The position numbers and the translations under genes were made by a program. Shown here piece by piece: positions 18,717 to 28,990 of a DNA stretch of 64,000 nt. Source of the stretch: Pseudoxanthomonas sp. J35 (GTDB lineage: Bacteria > Pseudomonadota > Gammaproteobacteria > Xanthomonadales > Xanthomonadaceae); contig NZ_AZVB01000004.1 of assembly GCF_000513995.1 (NCBI RefSeq), positions 35,062 to 99,061 of the forward strand, given 5' to 3'. The notes beneath the pieces are model-generated. The model worked only from the letters and a program-made list of their open reading frames with translations, did no database searches and was not told the DNA's origin. The number at the start of each line of letters is the position of its first letter. The stretch's first letter is position 1.

Positions 18717-19211
18717 CTACACCGGCGGCACCTCCAGCGCCAGCGTCTCCTTGACCTCCTCCATCACGATGTAGCTCTTCGACTCGCGCACGTGCGGCAG
18801 GGTCAGCAGGCTGCTGCCGAGCAGCTTGCGGTACGACGCCATCTCCGAGATGCGCGCCTTGATCAGGTAGTCGAAGTCGCCCGACATCAGGTGGCACTCC
18901 AGCACGTTCGGCAGCTTCAGCGCCGCCCGCCGGAACTCCTCGAAGATGTCGCCGGACTTGTAGGCCAGGCTGATCTGCACGAACACCAGCAGCCCCGCCT
19001 CCAGGTGGTGCGGGTTGAGCCGCGCGTAGTAACCCTCGATCACACCGTCGCGTTCCAGCCGGCGCACCCGCTCCGTGCACGGCGTGGTCGACAGCCCCAC
19101 CCGCTCGCCCAGCTCGGTGAAGGAGATCCGGCCCTCCTGCTGGAGGATGCGCAGGATGTGCCGGTCGATGCGGTCGAGCTCGCGCTGGCGGGCCGGTCGG
19201 GGGCTGGGCAT
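18717..19211 (-). CDS. Lrp/AsnC-family regulator, probable regulator of dadA-alr
   Basis: This is a leucine-responsive-type transcription factor of 164 residues. The N-terminal winged HTH is [56 protein letters not shown]. The C-terminal RAM domain (LLVFVQISL...[18 protein letters not shown]) binds the amino-acid effector. The start at 19211 (MPSPRPARQ) was chosen over a longer frame from 19250. It is divergent from dadA, as the alanine-responsive DadR/Lrp regulators are in related bacteria, so alanine sensing is likely but inferred. Confidence 0.9.
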   Translation of the reverse strand: MPSPRPARQRELDRIDRHILRILQQEGRISFTELGERVGLSTTPCTERVRRLERDGVIEGYYARLNPHHLEAGLLVFVQISLAYKSGDIFEEFRRAALKLPNVLECHLMSGDFDYLIKARISEMASYRKLLGSSLLTLPHVRESKSYIVMEEVKETLALEVPPV

Positions 19212-19270
19212 GGAAACCTCCGCTGGAAGCGTTTCTGACGGGAATAACAACTGCCTTCACGCCAAAATAC

Positions 19271-19283
19271 GGGAAAAATTCCC
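19271..19283. promoter_or_regulatory. Candidate Lrp/DadR operator
   Basis: A 13-base perfect palindrome GGGAA-AAA-TTCCC sits in the only A/T-rich stretch of the 154-base divergent gap. A -10-like TACAAT (19297-19302) towards dadA follows. Position and A/T content suit an Lrp-type site; no binding consensus was computed. Confidence 0.45.
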
Positions 19284-19365
19284 ACGAAACCACCAATACA
19301 ATGCGCGCATTGCCGGCGTCTTCCCCATTCAGCCAGTGGAAGCGCCTGAAACCGAGGAAAACACG

Positions 19366-20676
19366 ATGCAGCGCGTTCTGGTTCTGGGCAGTGGCGTGAT
19401 CGGCGTGGCGAGCGCCTGGTACCTCTCGCGCGCCGGCTTCGAAGTGACCGTGGTCGACCGCGAGGCCGGCCCGGCCCGTGCCACCAGCTTCGCCAACGCC
19501 GGGCAGATCTCGCCCGGCTACGCCTCCCCCTGGGCCGCCCCCGGCGTGCCGCTGAAGGCGCTCAAGTGGCTGTTCCAGAAGCACGCCCCGCTGGCGATCA
19601 AGCCGACCCTCGACCCGGACCAGTACCTGTGGCTGGCGCAGATGCTGCGCAACTGCACCGCCAGTCGCTACGCGGTGAACAAGGAGCGCATGGTCCGCCT
19701 GGCCGAGTACAGCCGCGACTGCATGGACGAACTGCGCCAGGAAACCGGCCTGGCCTGGGAAGGCCGCCGCCTCGGCACCACCCAGCTGTTCCGCACCCAG
19801 GCCCAGCTCGACGCGGCCGCCCGCGACATCGCCGTGCTGGAAGAGGCCGGCGTCCCGTACGAAGTGCTCGACCGCGCCGGCATCGCCAGGGTCGAACCGG
19901 CGCTGGCCGCCGCCGGCGACCTGCTCGCCGGCGCCCTGCGCCTGCCGGGCGACCAGACCGGCGACTGCCAGCTGTTCTGCGAGCGCCTGGCCGCGCTGGC
20001 CAGCCTGCGCGGCGTCGAGTTCCGCTATAGCGCCAACATCGAGGCGATCGAGTCCGACGGCGGGCGCGTCACCGGCGTGCGCATCGACGGCAAGCTGGAA
20101 ACCGCCGACCGCTACGTGCTGGCCCTCGGCAGCTGGTCGCCGAAGCTGCTCAAGCCGCTGGGCATCCGCCTGCCGGTGTACCCGCTGAAGGGCTACTCGC
20201 TGACCATCCCGATCACCGACGCGGCGATGGCCCCGGTCTCCACCGTGCTGGACGAGACCTACAAGATCGCCATCACCCGTTTCGACCGCCGCATCCGCGT
20301 CGGCGGCATGGCCGAGGTTTCCGGCTTCGACCTGTCGCTGGACCCGCGCCGCCGCGCCACGCTCGAGAAGTGCGTGCGCGACCTGTATCCGAAGGGCGGC
20401 GACATCGAGCGCGCCGATTTCTGGACCGGCCTGCGCCCGGCCACCCCGGACGGCACCCCGGTCGTCGGCGCGACCGCGCTGCGCAACCTGTACCTCAACA
20501 CCGGCCACGGCACCCTCGGCTGGACCATGGCCTGTGGCTCCGGCCGCTACCTGGCCGACGTGATCGCCCACCGCCCGACCCAGATCAGCCGCGAAGGCCT
20601 GGACATCTCGCGCTACGGCGGCGCCGCGGTCGCCGATGCCGGCGGCGAGCCGGTTCCGGCGACAATGTCGCGCTGA
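19366..20676 (+). CDS. dadA: D-amino acid dehydrogenase DadA
   Basis: DadA is a membrane-associated FAD enzyme that oxidises D-alanine to pyruvate and ammonia, feeding electrons to the respiratory chain. The 436-residue protein opens with the dinucleotide-binding motif [30 protein letters not shown]. It has the family blocks [29 protein letters not shown] and [17 protein letters not shown]...[22 protein letters not shown]. The start is ATG 19366. With the downstream racemase it forms the classical alanine catabolic pair. Confidence 0.96.
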   Translation: MQRVLVLGSGVIGVASAWYLSRAGFEVTVVDREAGPARATSFANAGQISPGYASPWAAPGVPLKALKWLFQKHAPLAIKPTLDPDQYLWLAQMLRNCTASRYAVNKERMVRLAEYSRDCMDELRQETGLAWEGRRLGTTQLFRTQAQLDAAARDIAVLEEAGVPYEVLDRAGIARVEPALAAAGDLLAGALRLPGDQTGDCQLFCERLAALASLRGVEFRYSANIEAIESDGGRVTGVRIDGKLETADRYVLALGSWSPKLLKPLGIRLPVYPLKGYSLTIPITDAAMAPVSTVLDETYKIAITRFDRRIRVGGMAEVSGFDLSLDPRRRATLEKCVRDLYPKGGDIERADFWTGLRPATPDGTPVVGATALRNLYLNTGHGTLGWTMACGSGRYLADVIAHRPTQISREGLDISRYGGAAVADAGGEPVPATMSR

Positions 20677-20746
20677 TCCGGGTCTTCCCCCGCACCCGAA
20701 GCCCGGCGCGCCGCGCGCGCCGGCCCGACCGGAGCCGTTCCCCCGC

Positions 20747-21817
20747 ATGCGTCCCGCCCGCGCCCTGATCGACCTGGAGGCCCTGCGCCACAACTACCGC
20801 CTCGCGCGACGCCTCGGCGGCGGCCGCGCGCTGGCGGTAGTGAAGGCCGATGCCTACGGCCACGGCGCCGTGCGCTGCGCCGCCGCGCTGGAGCCGGAAG
20901 CCGACGGCTTCGCCGTGGCCTGCATCGAGGAAGCGCTGGTGCTGCGCGAGGCCGGCATCCGCAAGCCGATCCTGCTGCTGGAAGGCTTTTTCGAAGCCAG
21001 CGAACTGCCGCTGCTGCTCGAACACGACCTGTGGACGGTGGTGCACGCGCCGTGGCAGGTCGAGGCGCTGGAGCACACGCCGTTGCCGCGGCCGCTGCGC
21101 GTGTGGCTGAAGCTGGATTCGGGCATGCACCGCGTCGGCATCGATGCGGCCGCCTACGCCGACACCTGGCGCAGGCTGCAGGCGCTGCCCCACGTCGAGG
21201 TGGCGGTGAAGATGAGCCACTTCGCGCGCGCCGACGAGCTCGACTGCGCGCGCACCGCGCAGCAGCTGGCCACCTTCGCCGAGGCCACCGCCGGCCTCGG
21301 CGGCCAGACCAGCATCTGCAACTCGCCGGCGCTGCTGGGCTGGCCCGACGCGCGCGCCGACTGGGCGCGGCCCGGGCTGATGCTCTACGGCGTGTCGCCG
21401 TTCGCGCAGGCGCACGCACTGGCCGCGCAGCTGCACCCGGTGATGACCCTCGAGTCGAAGGTGATCGCGGTGCGCGAACTCCCCGCCGGCGAACCGGTGG
21501 GCTATGGCGCGCGCTTCGTCACCGAAGCGCCGACCCGCATCGGCGTGGTCGCGATGGGCTATGCCGACGGCTACCCGCAGTTCGCGGTCAACGGCACGCC
21601 GGTGGCGATCGACGGACGCCCCGGCCGCCTGGCTGGGCGCGTGTCCATGGACATGCTGACCGTCGACCTCACCGACCATCCGCAGGCCGGCGTCGGCAGC
21701 CGCGTCGAGCTGTGGGGCAACCAGGTCCCGGCCGGCGAAGTCGTCGCGCACAGCCAGACCAGCACCTATCGCCTGCTGTGCGCGGTGAAGCGCGTGCCGC
21801 TCGAGTACCGCGGCTGA
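20747..21817 (+). CDS. alr: Alanine racemase (catabolic, DadX/Alr)
   Basis: This is a PLP-dependent fold-type III racemase that interconverts L- and D-alanine. The PLP Lys33 lies in [12 protein letters not shown], and the second catalytic base is Tyr253 in GYGARF. Other conserved blocks are LDSGMHRVG and [11 protein letters not shown]...[12 protein letters not shown]. Its 356 residues match the family. It follows dadA by 70 bases, so the racemase most likely supplies D-alanine to DadA. It may also serve wall synthesis if no second alr exists elsewhere. Confidence 0.96.
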   Translation: MRPARALIDLEALRHNYRLARRLGGGRALAVVKADAYGHGAVRCAAALEPEADGFAVACIEEALVLREAGIRKPILLLEGFFEASELPLLLEHDLWTVVHAPWQVEALEHTPLPRPLRVWLKLDSGMHRVGIDAAAYADTWRRLQALPHVEVAVKMSHFARADELDCARTAQQLATFAEATAGLGGQTSICNSPALLGWPDARADWARPGLMLYGVSPFAQAHALAAQLHPVMTLESKVIAVRELPAGEPVGYGARFVTEAPTRIGVVAMGYADGYPQFAVNGTPVAIDGRPGRLAGRVSMDMLTVDLTDHPQAGVGSRVELWGNQVPAGEVVAHSQTSTYRLLCAVKRVPLEYRG

Positions 21818-22077
21818 GCGTCGCGCGCCCGCACGCCGGGCGCGGTGCCTGCATGCGGGTGCCGTGACCGGCGGCACCGCACCACACACACAATCGAACA
21901 GCGCTGGCCGTACCCCATGTGCGGCCATGAGGGAGCCAGCGATCCGGAAAGCGCAACCGCGCGGCTCCGGGCGCCTGCTCGAGGTCCGGCTGCAGTCGAT
22001 GCGCGCGACCTATCATTCCAACGGACAGAACCGCGCGGCGGCGGGCTTCGATCTCGCCGACGGATTCGAAGCTGCGG

Positions 22078-22395
22078 TTGCGCATGCCGTCGCAGGCGCG
22101 CAGCATCGACGGGGTGTTCGCGGTGCAGGCGCGTTTCCCGCGCGAGGGGGTACGGATCGAAGGGCGCAGCAGCGAGTTCGCGCGCACCGGCGACGAAGGC
22201 ACGACGGCGCGTTTCCACTTCTGCCCGGCGTGCGGCGACACGGTGTATTACCTGATGGACGCGGTGCCCGACGCGGTGGCGATCCCGGTCGGCGCATTCG
22301 CCGATCCACGGTTCCCGGCGCCGACCGTGTCCGTCTACGGCGAGCACAAGCACGCCTGGGTGCAGCTGCCGCCCGGTATCGAAGCCTGGGACTGA
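22078..22395 (+). pseudogene. C-terminal part of a GFA-family (glutathione-dependent formaldehyde-activating-like) enzyme
   Basis: The 105-residue reading frame carries the second half of a GFA/CENP-V fold: VFAVQARFPREGVRIEGRSSEFARTGDEGTTARFHFCPACGDTVYYLMDAVPDAVAIPVGAFADP. The zinc pair FCPACG is intact. The first half, which should hold a CxC and a second CxxC motif before VFAVQ, is missing in this frame; a neighbouring frame shows only a corrupted Cys/Arg-rich stretch. No good start exists (TTG 22078). A decayed gene is the best explanation. An intact short variant cannot be excluded. No other gene was found in 21818-22077. Confidence 0.55.
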
Positions 22396-22398
22396 CCC

Positions 22399-22422
22399 GT
22401 GGAGCCGGGCCTGCCCGACTCC
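22399..22422 (+). repeat. Single degenerate GTAG-type REP unit
   Basis: A GTGG head is followed by AGCCGGGCCTGCCCGACT, an imperfect stem-loop like those at 16 and 18545, between the GFA remnant and the VOC gene. Confidence 0.45.
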
Positions 22423-22492
22423 CCCGCATCCGGATCGAGACGGGACCCGCACCGCGGGCAATCCGTCCGCAACACACCTGCCCGGAGGTCCC

Positions 22493-22873
22493 ATGAAACG
22501 CGTCACCGGCATCGGCGGCATCTTCTTCAAGGCGAAAGATCCGGCCGGGCTCGGCGCCTGGTACGGCAGGCACCTCGGCCTCGACGTGACCGGCTGGGGC
22601 GGCGCGCTGTTCCGTTGGGGCGGCGCGGGCAGCGAGGCCGGGATCACGGTGTGGAGTCCGTTCGCGCAGGACACCCGGTACATGGAACCGGGCACGGCCT
22701 CCTTCATGATCAACTACCGCGTCGCCGACCTGGACGCGCTGCTGGCCGCCCTGCGCAGCGAAGGCTGCAACGTGCTGGACAGGACCGAGGAGTCGGAGCA
22801 GGGCAGGTTCGGCTGGGTGGTCGATCCGGAAGGCAACAAGATCGAACTGTGGCAGCCGGCACCGGGCATGTGA
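22493..22873 (+). CDS. VOC-family (glyoxalase/bleomycin-resistance fold) protein
   Basis: This is a small cytosolic metalloenzyme-fold protein of 126 residues made of two beta-alpha-beta3 modules. It has KRVTGIGGIFFKAKDPAGLGAWYGRHLGLDV at the start and the closing signature GRFGWVVDPEGNKIELWQP with the usual metal-ligand Glu. The Met start is well placed after GGAGGTCCC. Substrate is unknown; such single-domain VOC proteins range from glyoxalase-like enzymes to dioxygenases. Confidence 0.88.
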   Translation: MKRVTGIGGIFFKAKDPAGLGAWYGRHLGLDVTGWGGALFRWGGAGSEAGITVWSPFAQDTRYMEPGTASFMINYRVADLDALLAALRSEGCNVLDRTEESEQGRFGWVVDPEGNKIELWQPAPGM

Positions 22874-22996
22874 TGCGGCGTCGCCGTGCGGCGGTGCGAC
22901 CGCCGGCAACCCAGCATCCCACCGGCGGGCTTGGCGGTGCCGCCGCGAGGGAGTGAAATGTCGCGCCTGGACCCTACTCCCCCGAGGAACACTTCC

Positions 22997-24034
<1,038 letters not shown>

Positions 24035-24050
24035 GCCGTGCGCGCCGACG

Positions 24051-24074
24051 CGGGAGCCGGGCTTGCCCGGCCCT
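24051..24074 (+). repeat. Degenerate REP unit
   Basis: GGAGCCGGGCTTGCCCGGCC is the stem-loop core of the same REP family without a clean GTAG head, 17 bases after the aldo/keto reductase gene. Confidence 0.4.
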
Positions 24075-24102
24075 GCCGGTGCAGCGGTGCATCCGCCCGT
24101 GC

Positions 24103-24321
24103 TCAGGCCGGGCGGATGCGGCCGCGCGCATCGACCAGGAAGCGCGCCCGCCGGCCCTGGTAGTAGTACGAGGCACGCCAGGTGCCGGCGTCCTCGCCGG
24201 TGCCGCGCTCGCACAGCACCGCGATCCGGCCGTCGTCCATCAGCCGGCGGAAGCTGTCCACGTCCAGGTCGAGCGCGCGGGCGACCTGGCGGCCGTCGAT
24301 TTCCAGCTGAGGTGAAGGCAT
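24103..24321 (-). CDS. Small conserved protein, DUF6522-like
   Basis: The 72-residue product (MPSPQLEIDGRQVARALDLDVDSFRRLMDDGRIAVLCERGTGEDAGTWRASYYYQGRRARFLVD) looks like the DUF6522 family. It has a short strand, a helix-turn-helix-like segment (VARALDLDVDSFRRLMDDGRI), then CERG-GEDAG and a beta hairpin. The family assignment is from memory of its pattern. The function is unknown. It stands alone and is convergent with the preceding gene. Confidence 0.65.
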   Translation of the reverse strand: MPSPQLEIDGRQVARALDLDVDSFRRLMDDGRIAVLCERGTGEDAGTWRASYYYQGRRARFLVDARGRIRPA

Positions 24322-24485
24322 GCGCCGGTCCCGTCCTGACCCGCAGGATCGCCGCCGGTGGCCGCCTCTGCCTTGATCCCGGTCAGGTGACGGCCATTCG
24401 GCGGCAGGACCGGCGGCGGCCCCCGCGACCCGGCCGCGACGGCGATCACCGATAATGGCTGCCCCCCGACTCCCAGCCGTGCCGC

Positions 24486-25538
24486 GTGACCGCCGACGAC
24501 GAACCCCTCAAGGCCCTGCTGCTGCCGTTCGACAGTGGCGCGCTGCCGTGGCCGTCGCAGGGAGCGATCGCCTTCCTGCGCGCTCGCGACGGCTGGCCGC
24601 TGCGCCGCCGTCCGCTCGCCAACCTGCGCTGCGAGCAGGGCTTCCGCCCGCTGGCCGACGGCCTGCGCCAGGCCGGGCTGGAGGCGCAGCCGGAACTGCA
24701 GGGCGCCGGCGAGGCCGCGCTGGTGCTGGTGCTGCCGCCGCGCCAGCGCGAGGAGGCGCAGGCGCTGCTGGCCCGCGCCGTCGACCTGGCGGCGCCGGGC
24801 GCGCGCGTGGTCGCCGCCGCCGCCAACGACGAGGGCGCGCGCTCGCGTGAGAAGGACCTGCAGCAGCTGGCCGGCGTCGACGGCACGCTGACCAAGTTCC
24901 ACTGCCGCGTGTTCTGGACGCCGCCGCTGGCCGGGCCGCGCGATGCGGAACTGGCCGCGCGCTGGCGCGTCGCCGATGCGCCGCGGCCGATCCTGGGCGG
25001 ACGCTATACCAGCCGTCCGGGCGTGTTCGCCTGGGACCGCATCGACCCGGCCTCGGCGCTGCTGGCGGCGCACCTGCCGGCCGACCTGCGCGGCCGCGGC
25101 GCCGACCTGGGCGCAGGCTGGGGCTACCTTTCCGACGAGGTCCTGGGCCGCGCGCCGGCGGTGCAGGCGCTGGACCTGTACGAGGCCGAGGCGCGCGCGC
25201 TGGAGCTGGCCCGCGGCAACCTCGCCGCGCACGCGACCAGGGTCGCGCTCGGCTTCCACTGGCACGACGTCACCGCCGGCCTGCCCGCGGACGGTTACGA
25301 CTTCATCGTCAGCAACCCGCCGTTCCACGCCCACGACCGCGGCGACCGGCCCGAACTGGGCCAACGCTTCATCGAGGTCGCCGCGCAGGCGCTGCGGCCG
25401 GGCGGGCGGCTGCTGATCGTGGCCAACCGCCACCTGCCGTACGAGGCCACGCTGGTGCAGGCCTTCGACGCGACGCGGGTGCTGGCCGAGGGCGGCGGAT
25501 TCAAGGTGATCGAGGCGACGAAGGGAGCGCAGCGTTGA
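24486..25538 (+). CDS. rsmC: Class I methyltransferase, RsmC type (16S rRNA G1207)
   Basis: RsmC methylates N2 of G1207 in 16S rRNA. The 350-residue protein has the two-domain layout of the RsmC/RlmG group: a cofactor-less N-terminal copy and a C-terminal SAM domain. SAM motif I is GADLGAGWGYLSDEVL, and the catalytic NPPF motif is DFIVSNPPFHAHDRGDRPELGQRFIEVAAQALRPGGRLLIVANRHLPYE. The start is GTG 24486. The stop overlaps the TTG start of the next gene, which also modifies rRNA. Confidence 0.88.
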   Translation: MTADDEPLKALLLPFDSGALPWPSQGAIAFLRARDGWPLRRRPLANLRCEQGFRPLADGLRQAGLEAQPELQGAGEAALVLVLPPRQREEAQALLARAVDLAAPGARVVAAAANDEGARSREKDLQQLAGVDGTLTKFHCRVFWTPPLAGPRDAELAARWRVADAPRPILGGRYTSRPGVFAWDRIDPASALLAAHLPADLRGRGADLGAGWGYLSDEVLGRAPAVQALDLYEAEARALELARGNLAAHATRVALGFHWHDVTAGLPADGYDFIVSNPPFHAHDRGDRPELGQRFIEVAAQALRPGGRLLIVANRHLPYEATLVQAFDATRVLAEGGGFKVIEATKGAQR

Positions 25539-26257
25539 GCAAGTCGATGAAACTGGTGAAGCACCTGGCCAACCTCGGCTATGGCAGCCGCAAGGAAGTG
25601 GCCTGGATGTTCCGCGAAGGCCGCGTCACCGACGCCGCCGGCGAGGTGCTGTACCAGGACGATCCGCTGGACCACGACAACGTGCGCGTGGACGGCGAGC
25701 CGCTGGACCCGCCACCGGGCCTGGTGGTGATGCTGCACAAGCCGGCCGGCTACACCTGCTCGACCAAGGACAAGGGCCGCATCGTCTACGACCTGCTGCC
25801 GCCGCGCTTCCGCCTGCGCGACCCGGTGCTGTCCACGGTCGGCCGCCTGGACCGCGACACCACCGGCCTGCTCCTGCTCACCGACGACGGCGCGCTGCTG
25901 CACCGGATCGTCTCGCCGAAATCGCGCCTGCCCAAGGTGTACGAAGCCACCCTGGCGCGGGACCTGCGCGGCGACGAGGCCGAACTGTTCGCCAGCGGCA
26001 CGCTGATGCTGGAATCGGAAAGCACGCCGCTGCTGCCGGCGGGACTGGAAGTGCTGGGCCCGCGCCGCGCGCGCCTGGTCCTGCACGAGGGCCGCTACCA
26101 CCAGGTGCGGCGCATGTTCGCCGCGACCGGCAACCACGTCGAGGCGCTGCATCGACCGCAGGTCGGCGGGCTGGCCCTGGACGGGCTGCCGGAAGGGCAG
26201 TGGCGCGCGCTTGACGAAGGCGACGTGGCGCGGCTGTTCGCCGGGGCGACGCCGTGA
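25535..26257 (+). CDS. RsuA-family rRNA pseudouridine synthase
   Basis: This enzyme isomerises a uridine in 16S or 23S rRNA. An S4-like N-terminal domain (KLVKHLANLGYGSRKEVAWMFREGRV) is followed by the catalytic core with the Asp in VGRLDRDTTGLLLLTDDG (Asp106 from the TTG start) and the closing EGRYHQVRRMFAATGNHVEALHR. TTG 25535 overlaps the rsmC stop (TTGA); ATG 25547 is an alternative. It most resembles RsuA (16S U516), with RluE/RluF possible. It forms a coupled unit with rsmC. Confidence 0.88.
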   Translation: MSKSMKLVKHLANLGYGSRKEVAWMFREGRVTDAAGEVLYQDDPLDHDNVRVDGEPLDPPPGLVVMLHKPAGYTCSTKDKGRIVYDLLPPRFRLRDPVLSTVGRLDRDTTGLLLLTDDGALLHRIVSPKSRLPKVYEATLARDLRGDEAELFASGTLMLESESTPLLPAGLEVLGPRRARLVLHEGRYHQVRRMFAATGNHVEALHRPQVGGLALDGLPEGQWRALDEGDVARLFAGATP

Positions 26258-26949
26258 GCCCGGTGCCCGGCGTCGCCCCGCTGCCGTTCGCGCCGCAGGC
26301 GGTGGTGTTCGACATGGACGGGCTGATGCTCGACAGCGAGCGCGCGATCAACGCCTGCATGGCCCGCGCCGCGCGCGAGCTGGGCCACGACCTGCCGGAC
26401 GCGCTGTGGCTGGCGATGGTCGGCAGGGGCGAGGCGGTGTGCCGGGCGATGCTGGCCGGGCGCGTCGGCGAGGACGCGGCCGATGCGCTGCTGGCCCGCT
26501 CCGGCGCGCTGTACGACGCGGTGGCCGCGGCCGGCATCGACCACCGGCCCGGCATCGTCGAGCTGCTGCGGCTGCTGGTCGCGCGCGGCATCCCGCGCGC
26601 GGTGGCGACCTCCACGCGCCGGCCACTGGCCATCGCCAAGCTCCGGGCGGCCGGGCTGCTGGACTACTTCGACGCGGTCTGCACCAGCAGCGACGTGGCC
26701 CGGCCCAAGCCGGCGCCGGACGTGTACCTGCTGGCCGCCGAGCGGCTCGGCGTGGAGCCGGCGCGCTGCCTGGTGCTGGAGGATTCGCCCACCGGCGTGC
26801 GTGCGGCGCTGGCCGCCGGCATGACCCCGGTGCAGGTGCCGGACATGCTGGCCCCGGACGAGGAAGTGCGCGCGCTGGGCCACCGCATCGTCGCCTCGCT
26901 GGCCGAGGCGCAGCGGCTGCTGGAAGCGCGGCTGGCCGAACAGGCCTGA
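26254..26949 (+). CDS. HAD-superfamily phosphatase, beta-phosphoglucomutase-like
   Basis: This is a 231-residue cytosolic phosphatase or phosphomutase of HAD subfamily IA. Motif I is VVFDMDGLMLDSE with the nucleophilic Asp, motif II TSTRR, motif III with the Lys in ARPKPAPDVYLLAAERL, and motif IV LVLEDSPTGVRAALAAGM. The four-helix cap follows motif I. The GTG start at 26254 overlaps the end of the pseudouridine synthase gene. The substrate cannot be assigned. Confidence 0.88.
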   Translation: MSPVPGVAPLPFAPQAVVFDMDGLMLDSERAINACMARAARELGHDLPDALWLAMVGRGEAVCRAMLAGRVGEDAADALLARSGALYDAVAAAGIDHRPGIVELLRLLVARGIPRAVATSTRRPLAIAKLRAAGLLDYFDAVCTSSDVARPKPAPDVYLLAAERLGVEPARCLVLEDSPTGVRAALAAGMTPVQVPDMLAPDEEVRALGHRIVASLAEAQRLLEARLAEQA

Positions 26950-26984
26950 AGTGGCCGCGCCGGACCGTGGCGCGCGGCTCCGGA

Positions 26985-27566
26985 TCAGGACGCCGCGTCG
27001 TCCTCGAACAGCCTGCGCCAGCCCTCGTGGCCGAGCCTGCGCAGGGTCTGGTAGTTGCGCTCGACGATCGGATCCGGCTCCGGATACGCCTCCACCGCGC
27101 GGTCGATGCTTTCCTCGCGCAGCAGGTGCAGGGTCGGGTAGGGCGAGCGGTTGCTGTAGTTCTCGATGTCGTCCGGATCGCTGCCGGCGAACCGGTAGTC
27201 CGGGTGGAAGCTGGCCACCTGCAGGATGCCGTCCAGCTCCAGCGCCTCGACCAGGGCGTCGGCCTCGTCGAGGAAGTCGTTGTAGTCCATGAAGTCCTGC
27301 AGCACGTGCGGATGCACCAGCAGGGTGGTGTCGGTATGCGAGGCCGGCGTGTCGCGCAGGCGCAGCAGTTCCTCGCCCAGGTGCTCCAGCAGCTGCTCCG
27401 GGGTGGTCGCGTCGCTGTACTCGAAGCGCACCTGCTCGCGCACGTACACCGACTTGGCGAAGGGGCACAGGTTCAGCCCGATCACCGCCCGTTCCACCCA
27501 GCGACGGGTGGCTTCGAGGGCTTCCCCGGCGCCGGGAGGCGGCGCGTTGGCGTCGTCGCCGGCCAT
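26985..27566 (-). CDS. DUF1415 family protein
   Basis: This conserved cytosolic protein of unknown function has 193 residues. The family block VERAVIGLNLCPFAK carries an invariant Cys, and the C-terminal part has SNRSPYPTLHLLREESIDRAVEAYPEPDPIVERNYQTLRRLG. The start at 27566 shares one base with the stop of the upstream yajQ gene, so the pair is translated together. Confidence 0.88.
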   Translation of the reverse strand: MAGDDANAPPPGAGEALEATRRWVERAVIGLNLCPFAKSVYVREQVRFEYSDATTPEQLLEHLGEELLRLRDTPASHTDTTLLVHPHVLQDFMDYNDFLDEADALVEALELDGILQVASFHPDYRFAGSDPDDIENYSNRSPYPTLHLLREESIDRAVEAYPEPDPIVERNYQTLRRLGHEGWRRLFEDDAAS

Positions 27567-28048
27567 CAGTCGCGGAAGTTCTCGAACTGCAGGGGGATGC
27601 CGAAGTCGCCCTTGCGCAGCAGGGCGATGGCTTCCTGCAGGTCGTCGCGCTTCTTGCCGTTGACCCGCAGCTTGTCGCCGTTGATCTGGCTGTCGACCTT
27701 GAGCCTGGCGTCCTTCAGCGCGCCCTGGATCTTCTTGGCGGTCTCGCGCTCGATGCCCTGCTTGACCGTGATCTTCTGCCGCGCGCCGGCCAGGTTGGTC
27801 TCGATGTCGCCGAATTCCAGGCAACGGATGTCGATCCCGCGCGCGGTGAGGCGCTGCTTGAGGATGTCGGTCATCTGCTTGAGCTGGAAGTCGCTGGGCG
27901 CCGACTGGCTGATGGTGTTGTCTTCCAGCGCGAACTTCGCGTCCACGCCCTTGAAGTCGAAGCGGGTGGTCAGCTCGCGGCTGGCCTGGTCGACCGCGTT
28001 GGTCAGTTCGTGGCGGTCGACTTCGGAGACGATGTCGAAGGAGGGCAT
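27566..28048 (-). CDS. yajQ: YajQ family nucleotide-binding protein
   Basis: YajQ is a small two-domain ferredoxin-like protein. In Xanthomonas campestris a member of this family is a cyclic-di-GMP receptor that controls virulence genes. The 160-residue product is nearly canonical: MPSFDIVSEVDRHELTNAVDQASRELTTRFDFKG, then QGIERETAKKIQGALKDARLKVDSQINGDKLRVNGKKRDDLQ. The start at 28048 was chosen over a 16-residue longer frame. Binding of c-di-GMP here is inferred from the family. Confidence 0.94.
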   Translation of the reverse strand: MPSFDIVSEVDRHELTNAVDQASRELTTRFDFKGVDAKFALEDNTISQSAPSDFQLKQMTDILKQRLTARGIDIRCLEFGDIETNLAGARQKITVKQGIERETAKKIQGALKDARLKVDSQINGDKLRVNGKKRDDLQEAIALLRKGDFGIPLQFENFRD

Positions 28049-28138
28049 GTCGGGCACCGGTGGGAAACAGGATCGCGGCGCATTATCCCACGCCACCGGG
28101 CAGGGGCCGCCACGCCGCGGCAGATCCTCGCGGTGGCA

Positions 28139-28816
28139 TCAGCGCGCGGCCGCGCCAAGCTGGGCCAGGTCGGTCGGCTGCTGCCGGCGCACCTGCGGAT
28201 TGCACGCCTCCAGCGACGACAGCGGCATGTAGCCCCAGCCCACCGCGCCGAAGCCCATGCCCGAGGCGCGCGCGGCCTCGCCGTCGCCGAGCTGGTCGCC
28301 GACGTAGAGCACGCGCTGCGGGGCGACGCCGGCGCGGCGCGCCAGCCGTGCCAGCTTGGCGGCCTTGCCGAACAGCGACACGCCACAGACCGTGTCCTCG
28401 AACAGCGCCCAGTCGCGCGGACCGAGCACCTGCTCGCAGGTCGCGCGTGCGTTGGAGGTCAGCAGGGCCAGGCGCGTGCCGCCGGCGTGCAGCTCGCGCA
28501 GGGCCTCGACCACGCCGGGGAAGGGCGCCACGCGGGTCCGGCGTGCGGCCATGAGCCGCCGCGCCTGGTGGACGATCAGCGGCAGCCGCCAGCCCGGCAC
28601 CTGCAGATGGCGGACCAGGGCGCGCGCGTCGAGCTGGCGCAGCGTTTCCACCTGCCCCGGTTCGATCCGGGCGAAGCCATGGTGCGGGGCCAGTTCATTG
28701 TGTACCTCCAGGAACAGCGCGAACGAGTCGACCAGGGTGCCGTCGAAGTCGAAGGCGACCAGGTCCCAGGGCCGGTCAAGGGCGGATGCGTGCGGGGACG
28801 GTGGCGCGACGGTCAT
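28139..28816 (-). CDS. HAD-superfamily hydrolase, Gph-like
   Basis: This is a 225-residue phosphatase of HAD subfamily IA. Motif I is LVAFDFDGTLVDSF, motif II LLTSNARA, the motif III Lys is in SLFGKAAKLARLARRAG, and motif IV is VLYVGDQLGDGEAARASGM. It resembles phosphoglycolate phosphatases but has a Gln where the second acidic residue of motif IV usually stands (GDQLGD), so the substrate class is uncertain. It lies 90 bases upstream of yajQ in the same direction. Confidence 0.85.
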   Translation of the reverse strand: MTVAPPSPHASALDRPWDLVAFDFDGTLVDSFALFLEVHNELAPHHGFARIEPGQVETLRQLDARALVRHLQVPGWRLPLIVHQARRLMAARRTRVAPFPGVVEALRELHAGGTRLALLTSNARATCEQVLGPRDWALFEDTVCGVSLFGKAAKLARLARRAGVAPQRVLYVGDQLGDGEAARASGMGFGAVGWGYMPLSSLEACNPQVRRQQPTDLAQLGAAAR

Positions 28817-28990
28817 CGGAACGGAGGCATGGATGCACGAGCGCGCATCATCCCCGACGGCACACGCGCCTGCTTGAACGGAAGCCTGTCGTGGGAGCCG
28901 GCCGTAGCGGATCCTCGGCCAGGCTGCCGCCTGCCGGGCCCGCGACTTCCATCACGCGCACGCCGGCGCGGATCGGCGGACAATACGGGC

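Noticed and set aside
21845-22255. Upstream frames as the missing first half of the GFA gene
   Set aside because: They contain Cys and Arg clusters but not the CxC...CxxC order and spacing of the family, so they were not joined to the remnant.
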